Shown here: in pieces, positions 27,785 through 37,110 of the stretch | Layout: every line of letters begins with the position of its first letter | How positions within the stretch are numbered: the first letter of the stretch is position 1 | Origin: CAZCVI01 sp964502145 | GTDB lineage: Bacteria; Acidobacteriota; Aminicenantia; UBA2199 | NCBI GenBank assembly: GCA_964502145.1 | Contig: CAZCVI010000001.1 | Location: forward strand, 186,001 to 250,000 | Length of the DNA: 64,000 nt | Direction of reading: 5' to 3' | Program-made: the position numbers and the translations under genes | The notes under the pieces: generated by a model | Databases searched by the model: none | Told to the model about the DNA's origin: nothing | What the model saw: the letters and a program-made list of their open reading frames with translations, nothing else

Positions 27785-28902
27785 CATTAAAAAACAATAA
27801 AAAAAGAACATGGATCCTCGTGGCTGGTGTCCGGCCTAATTTTATGAAGATCGCCCCCTTAATGCATGCATTAAAAGACTTTCCCCATATTACCCCTCTG
27901 TTGGTTCATACTGGTCAGCATTACACCCAGAATATGTCTGATCTCTTCTTCACCGAGCTGGAAATACCACCACCCGATATCAATTTAAATATCGGTTCTG
28001 GCTCCCATGCCGTCCAAACTGCAGAGATCATGAAAGCGTTTGAAACAGTCTTATTACAGACAGAACCCGAATTGGTCATAGTGGTGGGTGATGTCAATTC
28101 CACCCTGGCCTGTGCTTTAACCGCTGTTAAATTGCATATAAAAATAGCGCATGTGGAAGCAGGACTAAGAAGCTTCGACCGGGAAATGCCCGAAGAGATC
28201 AATCGCAAATTAACCGATGCTATCGCCGATTATTTGTTTATTACCGAACCCACCGCTCAAGTGAACCTCGAAAATGAAGGGGTGTCTAAAGAAAAAATTT
28301 TCTACGTCGGTAATACCATGGTGGATACGCTCTTGGCCAACCTCCCGAAAGCCGAGGCTTCTGATGTGTTGCAACGCCTTGGGCTTGAAGAAAAAAAATA
28401 TACATTGTTGACCTTGCACCGGCCTTCCAATGTGGATAATAAAGATGAGCTCTTAAACATTTGTAAAGCCCTCAAAGAGATCAACGCCATTTCTCCCATC
28501 GTCTTTCCCGCCCACCCCCGAACACTTAAACAAGTCCAGAGTTTTAACATAGACCTCAAGGATTTAATTGTCGTACCGCCCCTGGGTTATCTTGATTTTT
28601 TAAAGTTATCCAGCTCCAGTATTGGTGTATTGACCGATTCCGGTGGCATTCAGGAGGAACTCACCGTATTGGGTATTCCATGCCTCACGCTCAGAGAAAA
28701 CACGGAGCGCCCCATAACCGTTGAATTGGGGACCAATCAAATCGTCGGCACAAACCCTGTTCAAATTGTCAATGCATTTAAAACCCTTTATGCCCAGCGA
28801 GAACAACCATTAAAAAAAGTGGCTATAAAATTCTGGGACGGGAAAGCCGCCAAACGCATCATAGCGATTTTAAACACCATACTATTACATGCAAAACCAT
28901 AA
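27781..28902 (+). CDS. wecB: UDP-N-acetylglucosamine 2-epimerase (non-hydrolysing)
   Basis: A 373-residue epimerase that converts UDP-GlcNAc to UDP-ManNAc. Family landmarks are VAGVRPNFMKIAPL, HTGQHYTQNMSD, VVGDVNSTLACALTA, HVEAGLRSFDREMPEEINR, LTLHRPSNVDN and LTDSGGIQEEL. Length is typical and nothing is missing. UDP-ManNAc is a precursor for ManNAc-containing glycans. It overlaps the upstream glycosyltransferase by four bases, which suggests that the transferase uses a sugar made by this route (inference). Confidence 0.95.
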   Translation: MTLKNNKKRTWILVAGVRPNFMKIAPLMHALKDFPHITPLLVHTGQHYTQNMSDLFFTELEIPPPDINLNIGSGSHAVQTAEIMKAFETVLLQTEPELVIVVGDVNSTLACALTAVKLHIKIAHVEAGLRSFDREMPEEINRKLTDAIADYLFITEPTAQVNLENEGVSKEKIFYVGNTMVDTLLANLPKAEASDVLQRLGLEEKKYTLLTLHRPSNVDNKDELLNICKALKEINAISPIVFPAHPRTLKQVQSFNIDLKDLIVVPPLGYLDFLKLSSSSIGVLTDSGGIQEELTVLGIPCLTLRENTERPITVELGTNQIVGTNPVQIVNAFKTLYAQREQPLKKVAIKFWDGKAAKRIIAILNTILLHAKP

Positions 28903-28995
28903 GCAAAACATAGACTCTGCTCCCGTTTTTTGTCTGCGGATTCTAAAAGGAAGACAAAAACACGTCATGAAGCACCAGACCTGGAGGATAGCATA

Positions 28996-29949
28996 ATGAC
29001 ATTAACCAAAAATAGCGCACAGACTTACAAATTGGATATCGGTTGCGGTCGTTATAAAAAAGCAGGCCTTTTGGGTATAGATATTGCCAACATACCCGGC
29101 GTGGATTTCATTCTGGATATGGAAAAAGAGTCGATTCCACTGCCAAATCAAAGTGTAGATTATGTTTTTTCCTCTCATTTCCTGGAACATATCCCTGCTA
29201 TCCAGAATTTTTTCACTGAAATCGGACGGCTATGCGTGGATGGTGCCCAAGTAGAAATTTGGACACCTTGGGGCTTTCATAATACGGCGTTTTTCTTTTC
29301 ACATAAAAATTATATGACTGAAGAAGTCTGGAAAAACTTTTGTATTATCAGCCGTGATAACCATCTTGAATTTTTGGGACGTGTCCGGTGGCAACTGGAA
29401 CATATTAATTATGTCATTCCCCGGTTTGTCATTGAAGAGATCACAGCACAAGGATTTTCGCTTGATTTTGCGTTGCGGTATTTTAAAAATATCGCCACCG
29501 AATTCGGTGTGTTTATTAAGATTTGCCGGAATATTGATACTCTGCCTGTGATTCCACTGATTACCTATTCCTGTACCCGGAACGGTGAAAGATACCCGTT
29601 AAAAGACTTTACGCGCAATTTTAAACAGGGCATTCCCTATCCCATACTGGTCCAATTTTCCTTGGAAAAAGTGTATCAATCGTTTTCGCCATTCCCAGCA
29701 ATCCTATTCGGGACTGGTGAACTTTCAGACTATTTCTACCGGGTATTCGATAGGGAAAAAATAGTGCCACAGGGTTATTTCGATAATGACGGTTCCAGGT
29801 GGGGGAAAGAAAAGAACGGACTGAAGATAATGAAACCGTCCCTAATAAAAAACACCAAAATTATTGTGGCTTCGTCCTTCGATAAAGAGATTTCAACTCA
29901 ATTATTGGCGTTGGGGTATGCTGAGAAGGATATTCTCAACCTTCTCTAA
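28996..29949 (+). CDS. Methyltransferase with C-terminal Rossmann pocket
   Basis: A 317-residue protein. Residues 10-190 are a SAM-binding methyltransferase-like domain beginning LDIGCGRYKKAGLLGIDI with the later SSHFLEHIP. From about residue 233 there is a small Rossmann domain (AILFGTGELSDYFYRVF, then GYFDNDGSRWG) like the sugar-nucleotide pocket of PglD/NeuD acyltransferases. I chose ATG 28996 because GGAGG lies eight bases upstream; an earlier in-frame start is possible but has no such site. The combination suggests methylation of a nucleotide-linked sugar, but that is inference. Confidence 0.78.
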   Translation: MTLTKNSAQTYKLDIGCGRYKKAGLLGIDIANIPGVDFILDMEKESIPLPNQSVDYVFSSHFLEHIPAIQNFFTEIGRLCVDGAQVEIWTPWGFHNTAFFFSHKNYMTEEVWKNFCIISRDNHLEFLGRVRWQLEHINYVIPRFVIEEITAQGFSLDFALRYFKNIATEFGVFIKICRNIDTLPVIPLITYSCTRNGERYPLKDFTRNFKQGIPYPILVQFSLEKVYQSFSPFPAILFGTGELSDYFYRVFDREKIVPQGYFDNDGSRWGKEKNGLKIMKPSLIKNTKIIVASSFDKEISTQLLALGYAEKDILNLL

Positions 29950-29976
29950 GCTCTATTAACGAGGTATTACGAAGAT

Positions 29977-31704
29977 ATGAAACTATTACATCTGGCATTT
30001 TTAAATGGTGATCCGCAGGGTTTGCAGTTTTTTCGCAAAGTAGACGCGCAATTTCGAGCCATTAAAAAGTGGAATCCCGCGTCGGTCTGTTATATTATTG
30101 GTGAAAATGTGGGCAATCTCGATTTCTCAGGATTTGCTTTTTATTACCTGGATTTAAAAGAATTTGTTTTTGCCAATGAATCACACTGCCGGGAGGTCCG
30201 GTACCGGATAGTCGCCGGGCTCATTCGTTTTTTCCAACCGGATATTGTTTATTGTCGGTATCCCTGGGCTGATTCGCATCTTTACCGGTTGGTGCAGGAA
30301 TTTCCTATTTTTATTTTTGAGCATCAAACCAAAGAAATACCAGAACTCTCCTTCAGCAAGCAATATGACACATTACGGCGTGAGAAAGTTTATGGCAGTA
30401 AAGTGTTATCTTGTGTTAAAGGTATTGTGGCTGTTTCCGGGGATTATTTGGCCTATGAATTGGCACGGGCCGGGGTCAATAAACCCGCTTATACCATGAC
30501 CAACGGTATTGATACTGAACGAATCGCGCTACGGAATAACCGGATAAACAATTACTCCTGCATCGAAATACTGTGCCTGGCGTCTTTTACTGTATGGCAT
30601 GGTTATGACCGGCTCATTGACGGTTTACGTCTCTATAAAGGGCAAAAAAAATGGTTGGTCCATATGGTGGGGGGCGGACCTGAATTAAATACCTACCAAG
30701 CCCTGGTTAAGAAATACTCGTTAGAGGATTCTTTCAAATTTTGGGGACGTTTGGACAACGATTCTTATCGTTCCATTGTTGAATCCTCCCATATCGCGAT
30801 CGGAGCTCTGGGATTGCACCGCATGGATCTTCATGTCACGGCTTCTTTAAAAAACAGGGAATACTGCGCCTTGGGAATCCCCTTTTGTTTTGCGGGAAAG
30901 GATCCCGATTTTGATGGAAACCTCCCCTTTGTTTTCCCTGTACCTGCCACTGATGAGCCCCTGGACTTTGAGGCTCTTCTGGATTATGCACAAAAAGTGA
31001 ATACCATTGCAGGGTTAGGTTCCATCATGAGAACATTTGCAGAAGAAAACCTATCTTGGAATGTAAAAATAAAAGGATTACTTTCTTTTTTTAATTCTTT
31101 GGAGAGTTATCCTTCGGGAAACGAGAATTTAACACTTCAGCCTTTGGATTGGAAAACATTGTTGCCTGAAGTGGAAGCGGAATTATGTTCGAAACGTTCG
31201 CAACAGTCAAAAATAGAGTCAATACTGACCCGTGCATCGTTTAAACAAGCCATGGGGGAGACGGGTCTTGCCCTTTCCTTATATAAAGAAATTTTAGAAA
31301 ATTTTACACTTCCGCGCCCGTTTCTTTTCCGGTGCTTGGTGGAATTGGAAAAATGTTCCGGGGCAGATGAACCTCTTGTGCGCTATTATTCTCACCAAGT
31401 CCTGCAACGCTACGCGGTGAAAAAAAGGAAAACACCCCTTGAAGGGTATCGCTTGGCTTCATTGTATAAAAAATATGGCTATTTTGATCAAGCCATTGCT
31501 ATATTTGAAAAACTACCCATTCAAAGGAACCCGTCCTTTAACGGTGGTGTTTATTTTCATCTCGGTGAAATATTCCTGGCCAAAAACAATTTGCCCAAGG
31601 CGCGGGAAATGTTTGAATTATGCGTGCAAGTGATTCCCGGACATAAAAAAGCACAAAGCTATATGTTAGAATTGCAGTCTGCCGGAGTAACATCCCGTGT
31701 GTAA
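29977..31704 (+). CDS. GT-B glycosyltransferase with TPR tail
   Basis: A 575-residue glycosyltransferase family 4-like protein. VAVSGDYLAYELARAG and MTNGIDTERIAL mark the domain junction, and LCLASFTVWHGYDRLIDGL and MVGGGPELNTYQ the second domain. The donor-site region is diverged (LHVTASLKNREYCALGIP). From about residue 489 it carries the shared TPR tail (YRLASLYKKYGYFDQA, VYFHLGEIFLAKNNLPKA, CVQVIPGHKKAQSYM). The GTG start of the next gene overlaps its stop. Confidence 0.85.
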   Translation: MKLLHLAFLNGDPQGLQFFRKVDAQFRAIKKWNPASVCYIIGENVGNLDFSGFAFYYLDLKEFVFANESHCREVRYRIVAGLIRFFQPDIVYCRYPWADSHLYRLVQEFPIFIFEHQTKEIPELSFSKQYDTLRREKVYGSKVLSCVKGIVAVSGDYLAYELARAGVNKPAYTMTNGIDTERIALRNNRINNYSCIEILCLASFTVWHGYDRLIDGLRLYKGQKKWLVHMVGGGPELNTYQALVKKYSLEDSFKFWGRLDNDSYRSIVESSHIAIGALGLHRMDLHVTASLKNREYCALGIPFCFAGKDPDFDGNLPFVFPVPATDEPLDFEALLDYAQKVNTIAGLGSIMRTFAEENLSWNVKIKGLLSFFNSLESYPSGNENLTLQPLDWKTLLPEVEAELCSKRSQQSKIESILTRASFKQAMGETGLALSLYKEILENFTLPRPFLFRCLVELEKCSGADEPLVRYYSHQVLQRYAVKKRKTPLEGYRLASLYKKYGYFDQAIAIFEKLPIQRNPSFNGGVYFHLGEIFLAKNNLPKAREMFELCVQVIPGHKKAQSYMLELQSAGVTSRV

Positions 31705-33001
31705 CGTCTCTATTATCATCCCTGTATTCAATCAACTGGAATATACCCGCGACTGTTTGGACACACTCTATAAAAACACCGACCCGGCAATCCCTTTTGA
31801 AGTGATTGTCGTGGATAACGGTTCCACGGATAGTACTCCTGGATTTTTAAAAGAAGCTGGCCGCCATTTTTCAAATTTTACTGTGGTAACGAACCCGGAG
31901 AACCTGGGATTCGCTCGTGCTTGTAATACTGGTGCCCGTGCTGCTCAGGGGCAATACCTTTTCTTCCTTAACAATGATACCCAACCGCAACCCAATTGGC
32001 TCTCACCTTTAACAACCCTTTTGGACAGTGATCCCCATGTTGCCGCAGTAGGCAGTAAGCTTTTATTCCCTGATTTGACTATTCAACATGCTGGTGTGAT
32101 TATTATCCAGGACCTCCGCCTCGCTATTGACCCTGGAATCACTCATATCTATTACCAACACCCCCACAATCTCCAGGAAGCGTGCCAAATGCGTGTATAT
32201 CCGGCTCTTACCGCGGCAGCACTGCTGGTCCGAGCCTCTGCTTTTCATCTTGTTCACGGCTTTGATGAAAACTATTGGAACGGATACGAAGATATTGACT
32301 TGTGTTTCAAACTCAGACAAGCAGGTTACCTCCTTGTTTATCAACCCAATAGTATTATCATCCATTATGAATCGACAAGTGGTAGAGAACGTTTTATCAG
32401 AAGTGATGAGAACTTTCGGCGTTTGATGTCTATCTGGGCACACCGTCCGCAGATGCAAGCGGATTTTGTGCGACGTGGCAATACTCCTTTTTTACAAACA
32501 CCGACGAGCATTGTCCGCCCTTATGAACCTTTGCCTCTGTCTGCCCAAAGCAATCGTGCTATTTCACGACGCCTGCCCTTGACGTTTATTCCTGCTACGT
32601 ACCTTTCCTTTTTGTTTTTCCATCTGGGGGAACAATGCCACCTCCAGAACCGTTCAAATTGGAAAAATTACTACTGCAAAGCCCTCAAACTCCTTATAAA
32701 AAAGAAGCCACATACGCCGTATGGACTCTACTCTATTGCATCTATTTATAAACGCTTGGGGCGCTATCAACTTGCCATTTTATGGTTTTTAAAACTCGCT
32801 GAAAGAGATCTCTCGCCCGCCATGCAGGCCAATCGTAATTTCCATATAGGGGAATGTCTTGCGATTTTAGGCCAACCCGAACAAGCCCTTAATTACCTTG
32901 AGCGTTGTTTGCATACATTGCCCGACCATCAGAAAGCCCGGCAATTATTGAATAAAATAAACGCCAACGCCACGGCTTCTGGGGATGAGAGAGAAGGATA
33001 A
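31697..33001 (+). CDS. Family 2 glycosyltransferase with TPR tail
   Basis: A 434-residue GT-A enzyme starting at GTG 31697, which overlaps the previous stop. VSIIIPVFNQLEYTRDCL and VVDNGSTDSTPGFL bind the nucleotide sugar, FLNNDTQPQPNWL holds the metal-binding acidic pair, and YWNGYEDIDLCFKLRQAGY supplies the ED motif typical of rhamnosyl-type GT2 proteins. From about residue 300 a TPR region follows (LYSIASIYKRLGRYQLAI, NFHIGECLAILGQPEQA, CLHTLPDHQKARQLL). Donor and acceptor sugars are unknown. Confidence 0.9.
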   Translation: MCNVSIIIPVFNQLEYTRDCLDTLYKNTDPAIPFEVIVVDNGSTDSTPGFLKEAGRHFSNFTVVTNPENLGFARACNTGARAAQGQYLFFLNNDTQPQPNWLSPLTTLLDSDPHVAAVGSKLLFPDLTIQHAGVIIIQDLRLAIDPGITHIYYQHPHNLQEACQMRVYPALTAAALLVRASAFHLVHGFDENYWNGYEDIDLCFKLRQAGYLLVYQPNSIIIHYESTSGRERFIRSDENFRRLMSIWAHRPQMQADFVRRGNTPFLQTPTSIVRPYEPLPLSAQSNRAISRRLPLTFIPATYLSFLFFHLGEQCHLQNRSNWKNYYCKALKLLIKKKPHTPYGLYSIASIYKRLGRYQLAILWFLKLAERDLSPAMQANRNFHIGECLAILGQPEQALNYLERCLHTLPDHQKARQLLNKINANATASGDEREG

Positions 33002-33005
33002 AAAC

Positions 33006-34433
33006 ATGCTGAAGATATCTATTATTATTCCTTATTATAAGCCTCTCGACTATTTGCAAATGTGTTTGCAAGCCCTCCATGCAAACACACTATATCCCCT
33101 TCATGAAGTGATCATTGTTAATGATGGTTCCCCGGATAGTGATTCTTTACGGAAGTTTATTCCAGAGGTGAAACCCCGTTTATTTTTTCCCCTTCGTTTT
33201 ATTGATCGTGAGGAGAACCGGGGTTTTGTGTATACCTGCAATGAAGGCGCAGATATCGCTACCGGTGAGTGGTTGTTGTTTTTAAATTTTGATACCTTGC
33301 CCCAACGTGGTTGGTTGACTGCACTGGTGTCTGCTATTCGACAACATCCCGAAGTTGGTCTGTGGGGGTCCCGTTTGTTTTATCCCGGTATTAATCTCAT
33401 CCAGCATTGTGGTGGTGCCTTTAACAATCAAGGCAATCCCATTCATATTTATCAGGGTGCGCCCGCTTTTTTGCCTTTTTTAAATAAGAATCGTAAATTA
33501 CAATGGGTGACTGGTGCTTCTTTTTTGGTTCGTAAAGAGGATTTTATTGCACTTGCTGGGTTTGATGCTATTTATGGCTCTTCTTCCGAGGATATTGATT
33601 TCTGTTTTAAGATGCGGTTTGTATTGGGCAAGGAGGTGTGGGTGGCCGCGGCTAGTATTTTGTATCATCATGCCAATGTCACTGGTATTTCCAGCAGTAA
33701 CGTGGATCGCACGCATCGCCTTTTTAGCCAAAAATGGGGTGACCGAATCCAGAAGGACGAAGATATCATTTATCAAAGCGATGGTTTCGCGCCTGCTTTT
33801 CTCCGTTTACTTGAACATGCCGGGGTCGTTAATTATTTCGGGAATGCGTGTTCATTGATAGAACTTTTAAACTTACAAGATATCGCCGCGCAGGAAACCT
33901 ACGCCCGGACCCGTGGGGAAACCGGTTTACGCGAAGATGTCGCTGCTTTATCCCCCCAATTGGTTGGCTTGCTCTGGGAAGAAAAAGAACACCATCTAAC
34001 CATGGAACAAATGGCACCCGATGCCAGCCACATGGAAGCCCACTATTCTTATAACCGGATTGCCGTGCAAAAAATGATGGCCCTGTTGGGAAAAGGAGAA
34101 CTTGCCGATGAATCCAGACAAGCCATTTACCAGCAAATGCTCCAGCGTCTGGATGGTATGAGTATTTATACTATCCTGTACAACTTGGCTTCTATGTTTG
34201 CCGTAACTGGGAAGCGAGAAGAGGCGATCACTTTGTTTTCATTTTTAGCCCGTTTAGTGGCACCTTTTAATCCCTCTTTGGCAGGTAAAGCTGATTTTAA
34301 ACTGGCGGAATTGACCTTGGATGCAGCCAAAAAAAAGGACCATTTGGTGCGGTGCCTGCAATTGTATCCAGAGCATAACCTCGCCCGCCAAACATTATCT
34401 GTATTGGTAGAACGGGAACAAGAAAACTATTAA
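33006..34433 (+). CDS. Family 2 glycosyltransferase with TPR tail
   Basis: A 475-residue GT-A enzyme. SIIIPYYKPLDYLQMCL, IVNDGSPDSDSL and FLNFDTLPQRGWL are the nucleotide and metal sites; YGSSSEDIDFCFKMRFV is the ED motif. A helical stretch and the shared TPR tail (LYNLASMFAVTGKREEAI, then CLQLYPEHNLARQTL) complete it. I chose ATG 33006 because AGAAGGA lies seven bases upstream; ATG 32985 overlaps the previous gene. It is the second of two adjacent GT2-TPR genes, probably a divergent duplication (inference). Confidence 0.9.
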   Translation: MLKISIIIPYYKPLDYLQMCLQALHANTLYPLHEVIIVNDGSPDSDSLRKFIPEVKPRLFFPLRFIDREENRGFVYTCNEGADIATGEWLLFLNFDTLPQRGWLTALVSAIRQHPEVGLWGSRLFYPGINLIQHCGGAFNNQGNPIHIYQGAPAFLPFLNKNRKLQWVTGASFLVRKEDFIALAGFDAIYGSSSEDIDFCFKMRFVLGKEVWVAAASILYHHANVTGISSSNVDRTHRLFSQKWGDRIQKDEDIIYQSDGFAPAFLRLLEHAGVVNYFGNACSLIELLNLQDIAAQETYARTRGETGLREDVAALSPQLVGLLWEEKEHHLTMEQMAPDASHMEAHYSYNRIAVQKMMALLGKGELADESRQAIYQQMLQRLDGMSIYTILYNLASMFAVTGKREEAITLFSFLARLVAPFNPSLAGKADFKLAELTLDAAKKKDHLVRCLQLYPEHNLARQTLSVLVEREQENY

Positions 34434-34447
34434 GAGCATGGGCGAAA

Positions 34448-35623
34448 ATGCGTGGCAAAATAATCACTAAATTGTCTGATATTCCCAATGATTGTCCCGT
34501 TGCGATTTACGGGGCTGGACAGGCTGGCACTACTTTTTTTCAAGTCTTGAAAGAATGTAAACCCGGTAATAGGATCGATTGTTACATCGATTCCTGGAAA
34601 TCTGGTTGGAAAAATGGTCTGCCCATATTCCATTTAAAAGAGTTTCTTTCCTCTGGTCCTGCAATTACTGGAATGATTGTCCTGGTGGCCTCAATCAAAT
34701 GGCGGGAAATTGAAAATGTCCTGTTAGAGAATAATTTCCATAGTTATTTAATTATTCCTTGCCGCTTTTTTATGCTTTCACCTTTAGAGGCTTTGCAGGG
34801 CGATAAAAGATATCCACCCCTTGATAATCCACGGAATGATATCCTTTTTCAAAAAGTGGATCGGCAATGCTACAGGCAGGAATTGGAAAAAGTAGCCAGT
34901 TTATTATTACATCCCGAGGAGCGTGCGTTTTACCGGGTTCTAAGTGGTGATTATACCGGTTATGAAACCAATCTTGATGCCATTACAGATTATTATTATC
35001 GGAGTTCTTTTGATGCGTGTTATTTCGATTTTATTGATTATTCGTGTGTGAGTACCATCATTGAAGGCGGAGTGTTTGATGGCAGTGAGACTGTACTTTT
35101 CCGGGAGCGAATGAAGCCCGGTGGGAGGATTTATGGTTTTGAACCTAATATCGAATCTTTTCGTCGAGGCCCCTATTATGAACGTTTAAATGCCGCTTCA
35201 GAAGTAAAAATAATTCCCCTTGGTTTATGGTCTCATAAAGATAAATTTTTTCTTACCGATCAATGCTCTGCTTCCAAGATTATTTCGCCCCAAGGTGTGA
35301 CTCTTTCGTCTGCCACTCTTTTATCTATTGAAACTATTTCTATAGATGAATTTGTACATGAGCAGTGTGTTGGGAAAGTCGATTTTATCAAGATGGATAT
35401 TGAAGGTGCGGAATTAGACGCGTTAAAAGGCGGTGTTGAAACCCTCAAAAGAGATCGTCCGCAACTGGCTATTTGTATTTATCATAAAAAGGAAGATTTT
35501 TTCCAGATTCCCTTGTTTTTGGATAGTATACTGACTAATTATCAGTACCGCCTCGGTCACTATTCACCTGGGAGTCTAGAAACGGTGTGGTATGCTATTC
35601 CTGAACAAGAGAGTCAGAAATAG
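34448..35623 (+). CDS. FkbM-family methyltransferase with N-terminal Rossmann pocket
   Basis: A 391-residue protein. Residues 1-115 form the small pocket seen elsewhere in this locus (VAIYGAGQAGTTFFQVL, then CYIDSWKSGWKNGLPIF). From about residue 202 it is an FkbM-type SAM methyltransferase: IIEGGVFDGSETVLFRE, GFEPNIESF, SIDEFVHE and FIKMDIEGAELDALKGG. FkbM enzymes O-methylate sugars or polyketide hydroxyls. It is the last gene of the long + strand glycan run; a repeat element and a new promoter follow. Confidence 0.88.
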   Translation: MRGKIITKLSDIPNDCPVAIYGAGQAGTTFFQVLKECKPGNRIDCYIDSWKSGWKNGLPIFHLKEFLSSGPAITGMIVLVASIKWREIENVLLENNFHSYLIIPCRFFMLSPLEALQGDKRYPPLDNPRNDILFQKVDRQCYRQELEKVASLLLHPEERAFYRVLSGDYTGYETNLDAITDYYYRSSFDACYFDFIDYSCVSTIIEGGVFDGSETVLFRERMKPGGRIYGFEPNIESFRRGPYYERLNAASEVKIIPLGLWSHKDKFFLTDQCSASKIISPQGVTLSSATLLSIETISIDEFVHEQCVGKVDFIKMDIEGAELDALKGGVETLKRDRPQLAICIYHKKEDFFQIPLFLDSILTNYQYRLGHYSPGSLETVWYAIPEQESQK

Positions 35624-35728
35624 GAAGAAAGCAGAAAAGAATTATTTGTGTTGGACTTCACAAAACCTTTCTCTTTGTCCAGATTGTCCACAAGGCTCTT
35701 TAAAATTTGGTGGTGAATCCAGGGGAAC

Positions 35729-35885
35729 CTGAATTCACCGCCAGTTCTTTGAGAGCACCATAAAATCAAGTGGGAGGAATGGGAATTATGGGAATGATGG
35801 GAGGAATGGGAATTTTTTGTTTATCCCATCATTCCCATCATTCCCATAATTCCCATAATTCCCATTAAGTTGATGGTGAATCCAG
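35729..35885. repeat. Dispersed inverted-repeat element, copy 1
   Basis: A 157-bp element bounded by 11-bp inverted ends, CTGAATTCACC at 35729 and GGTGAATCCAG at 35875-35885. Inside, a left arm repeats a ~9-base word (GGGAATTAT, GGGAATGAT, GGGAGGAAT), a short TTTTTTGTTTA turn follows, and a right arm carries the complement (CCCATCATT, CCCATAATT). The whole can fold into one long hairpin. A second GGTGAATCCAG lies just outside the left end at 35712-35722. The 355-base gap after the FkbM gene otherwise holds only a promoter. No target-site duplication is obvious. Confidence 0.88.
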
Positions 35886-35899
35886 GGGAAATTCCAATC

Positions 35900-35928
35900 T
35901 TGCCAAATCTTTGTCCTTGTGTTATAGT
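35900..35928 (+). promoter_or_regulatory. Sigma70-type promoter for the DUF262 cassette
   Basis: TTGCCA at 35900-35905 and TATAGT at 35923-35928 with a 17-base spacer, about 50 bases before the DUF262 gene start. The same -35, spacer end (CCTTGTGT) and -10 layout recurs at 43258-43286 before glf. Confidence 0.7.
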
Positions 35929-35978
35929 AACATGGTGAAAGAGTATAAAATATGGTAAGCGATAGTATGTGGTGATAT

Positions 35979-37109
35979 ATGGATGACTTAAACAACGTGG
36001 CTGAAGACGACGACAAGCCCATTGAAACGGATCAGGATACTATAGATGAAGATATTCTTAGTGAAGGCTTAACCCCGTATAATCTTACTGAAGTCGATAT
36101 TGATATCAAAGAGGATCCTACATCTATTTTTCAATACATGCGGAGGTATGATCAAGGACGGTTAATAATAGACCCGGAATTCCAGCGGAATCTGGTGTGG
36201 AAACCTGAACAGAAAAGCAAATTTATCGAATCGGTGCTCCTTAATTTTCCTTTGCCGCCATTTTACTTAAACCAAAGAAGAGATGGTAAATATATTATTA
36301 TAGATGGTATTCAACGTACAGAGACATTGCATGGATATATCCATAACCAATTTAAACTGGAAGGACTGAAAGCCCTTCTAGAGTTTAATGGGAAGAGTTA
36401 TGCAGAGTTAGACATGCGGTTTCAGGCAAAAATAGAAGACAAACGGATATTGCTTTGTTTTTTTAAACCTTCTGTGCCGATGAATGTAGTGTATGATGTT
36501 TTTAATCGGATTAATATGGGCGGTACCCAATTAAATCGGCAAGAAATCAGGACGTGTCTATATTCCGGTAAGTCAACCCAATTATTAAAAGAGCTTTCCC
36601 AAGCAGAATATTTTAAAAAAGCCATTGATGAGGGTATAAAAAGTACCCGCATGAAAGATTGGGAAGCCGTTTTGCGGTTCATTGCCTTTTCTCTCTACAA
36701 CTATGAACGAGATTATAAAGGTGATATGAGCAAGTTTCTGGAAGATGCCATGAAGGAAATTAACAGCATGGAAGATCAGAAAATGGATGAGATCAAAAGT
36801 AATTTTAAACGGGTCATGGAATGGACCTTTGATTATTTTGGTGATAAGAACTTTAGATTTCCCACAAAGAACGGCAGGGGGCGGATCAATATCGCTATGC
36901 TGGAAACTGTATGCCTTTTTTTTCTGAGGCATGATGATAGTTTTCTTTTGCTGAATAAAGAGAAGATCAAGAAGAACTTTCACGACCTTATTATGGATGC
37001 CAGTTTTATGGATGCCGCCACTTTTGCCACCGGTGATAAATCCCGCGTTTTGAAGCGGTTTTCGTTGGTCCAAGAAATTCTGTCCCATGATTGTGTCGAG
37101 GTGAGTTGA
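35979..37109 (+). CDS. DUF262 (ParB/GmrS-like) domain protein
   Basis: A 376-residue protein of the DUF262 family. The domain spans roughly residues 40-250, with IIDPEFQRNLVWKPEQKS and the nucleotide-site motif DGIQR at residues 109-113. DUF262 is the N-terminal domain of GmrSD-type modification-dependent restriction enzymes and is related to ParB nucleotide hydrolases. The DUF1524 HNH nuclease domain that usually follows is absent, so this protein may be a sensor or switch for the genes behind it. Its start has only a weak ribosome site. It is followed after one base by an ATPase gene. Confidence 0.88.
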   Translation: MDDLNNVAEDDDKPIETDQDTIDEDILSEGLTPYNLTEVDIDIKEDPTSIFQYMRRYDQGRLIIDPEFQRNLVWKPEQKSKFIESVLLNFPLPPFYLNQRRDGKYIIIDGIQRTETLHGYIHNQFKLEGLKALLEFNGKSYAELDMRFQAKIEDKRILLCFFKPSVPMNVVYDVFNRINMGGTQLNRQEIRTCLYSGKSTQLLKELSQAEYFKKAIDEGIKSTRMKDWEAVLRFIAFSLYNYERDYKGDMSKFLEDAMKEINSMEDQKMDEIKSNFKRVMEWTFDYFGDKNFRFPTKNGRGRINIAMLETVCLFFLRHDDSFLLLNKEKIKKNFHDLIMDASFMDAATFATGDKSRVLKRFSLVQEILSHDCVEVS

Positions 37110-37110
37110 T

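Noticed and set aside
1..35623. A complete Wzx/Wzy O-antigen export set
   Set aside because: No flippase, polymerase or initiating phosphoglycosyltransferase can be recognised; the two polytopic proteins in the window look GT-C-like instead, so the export route is left open.
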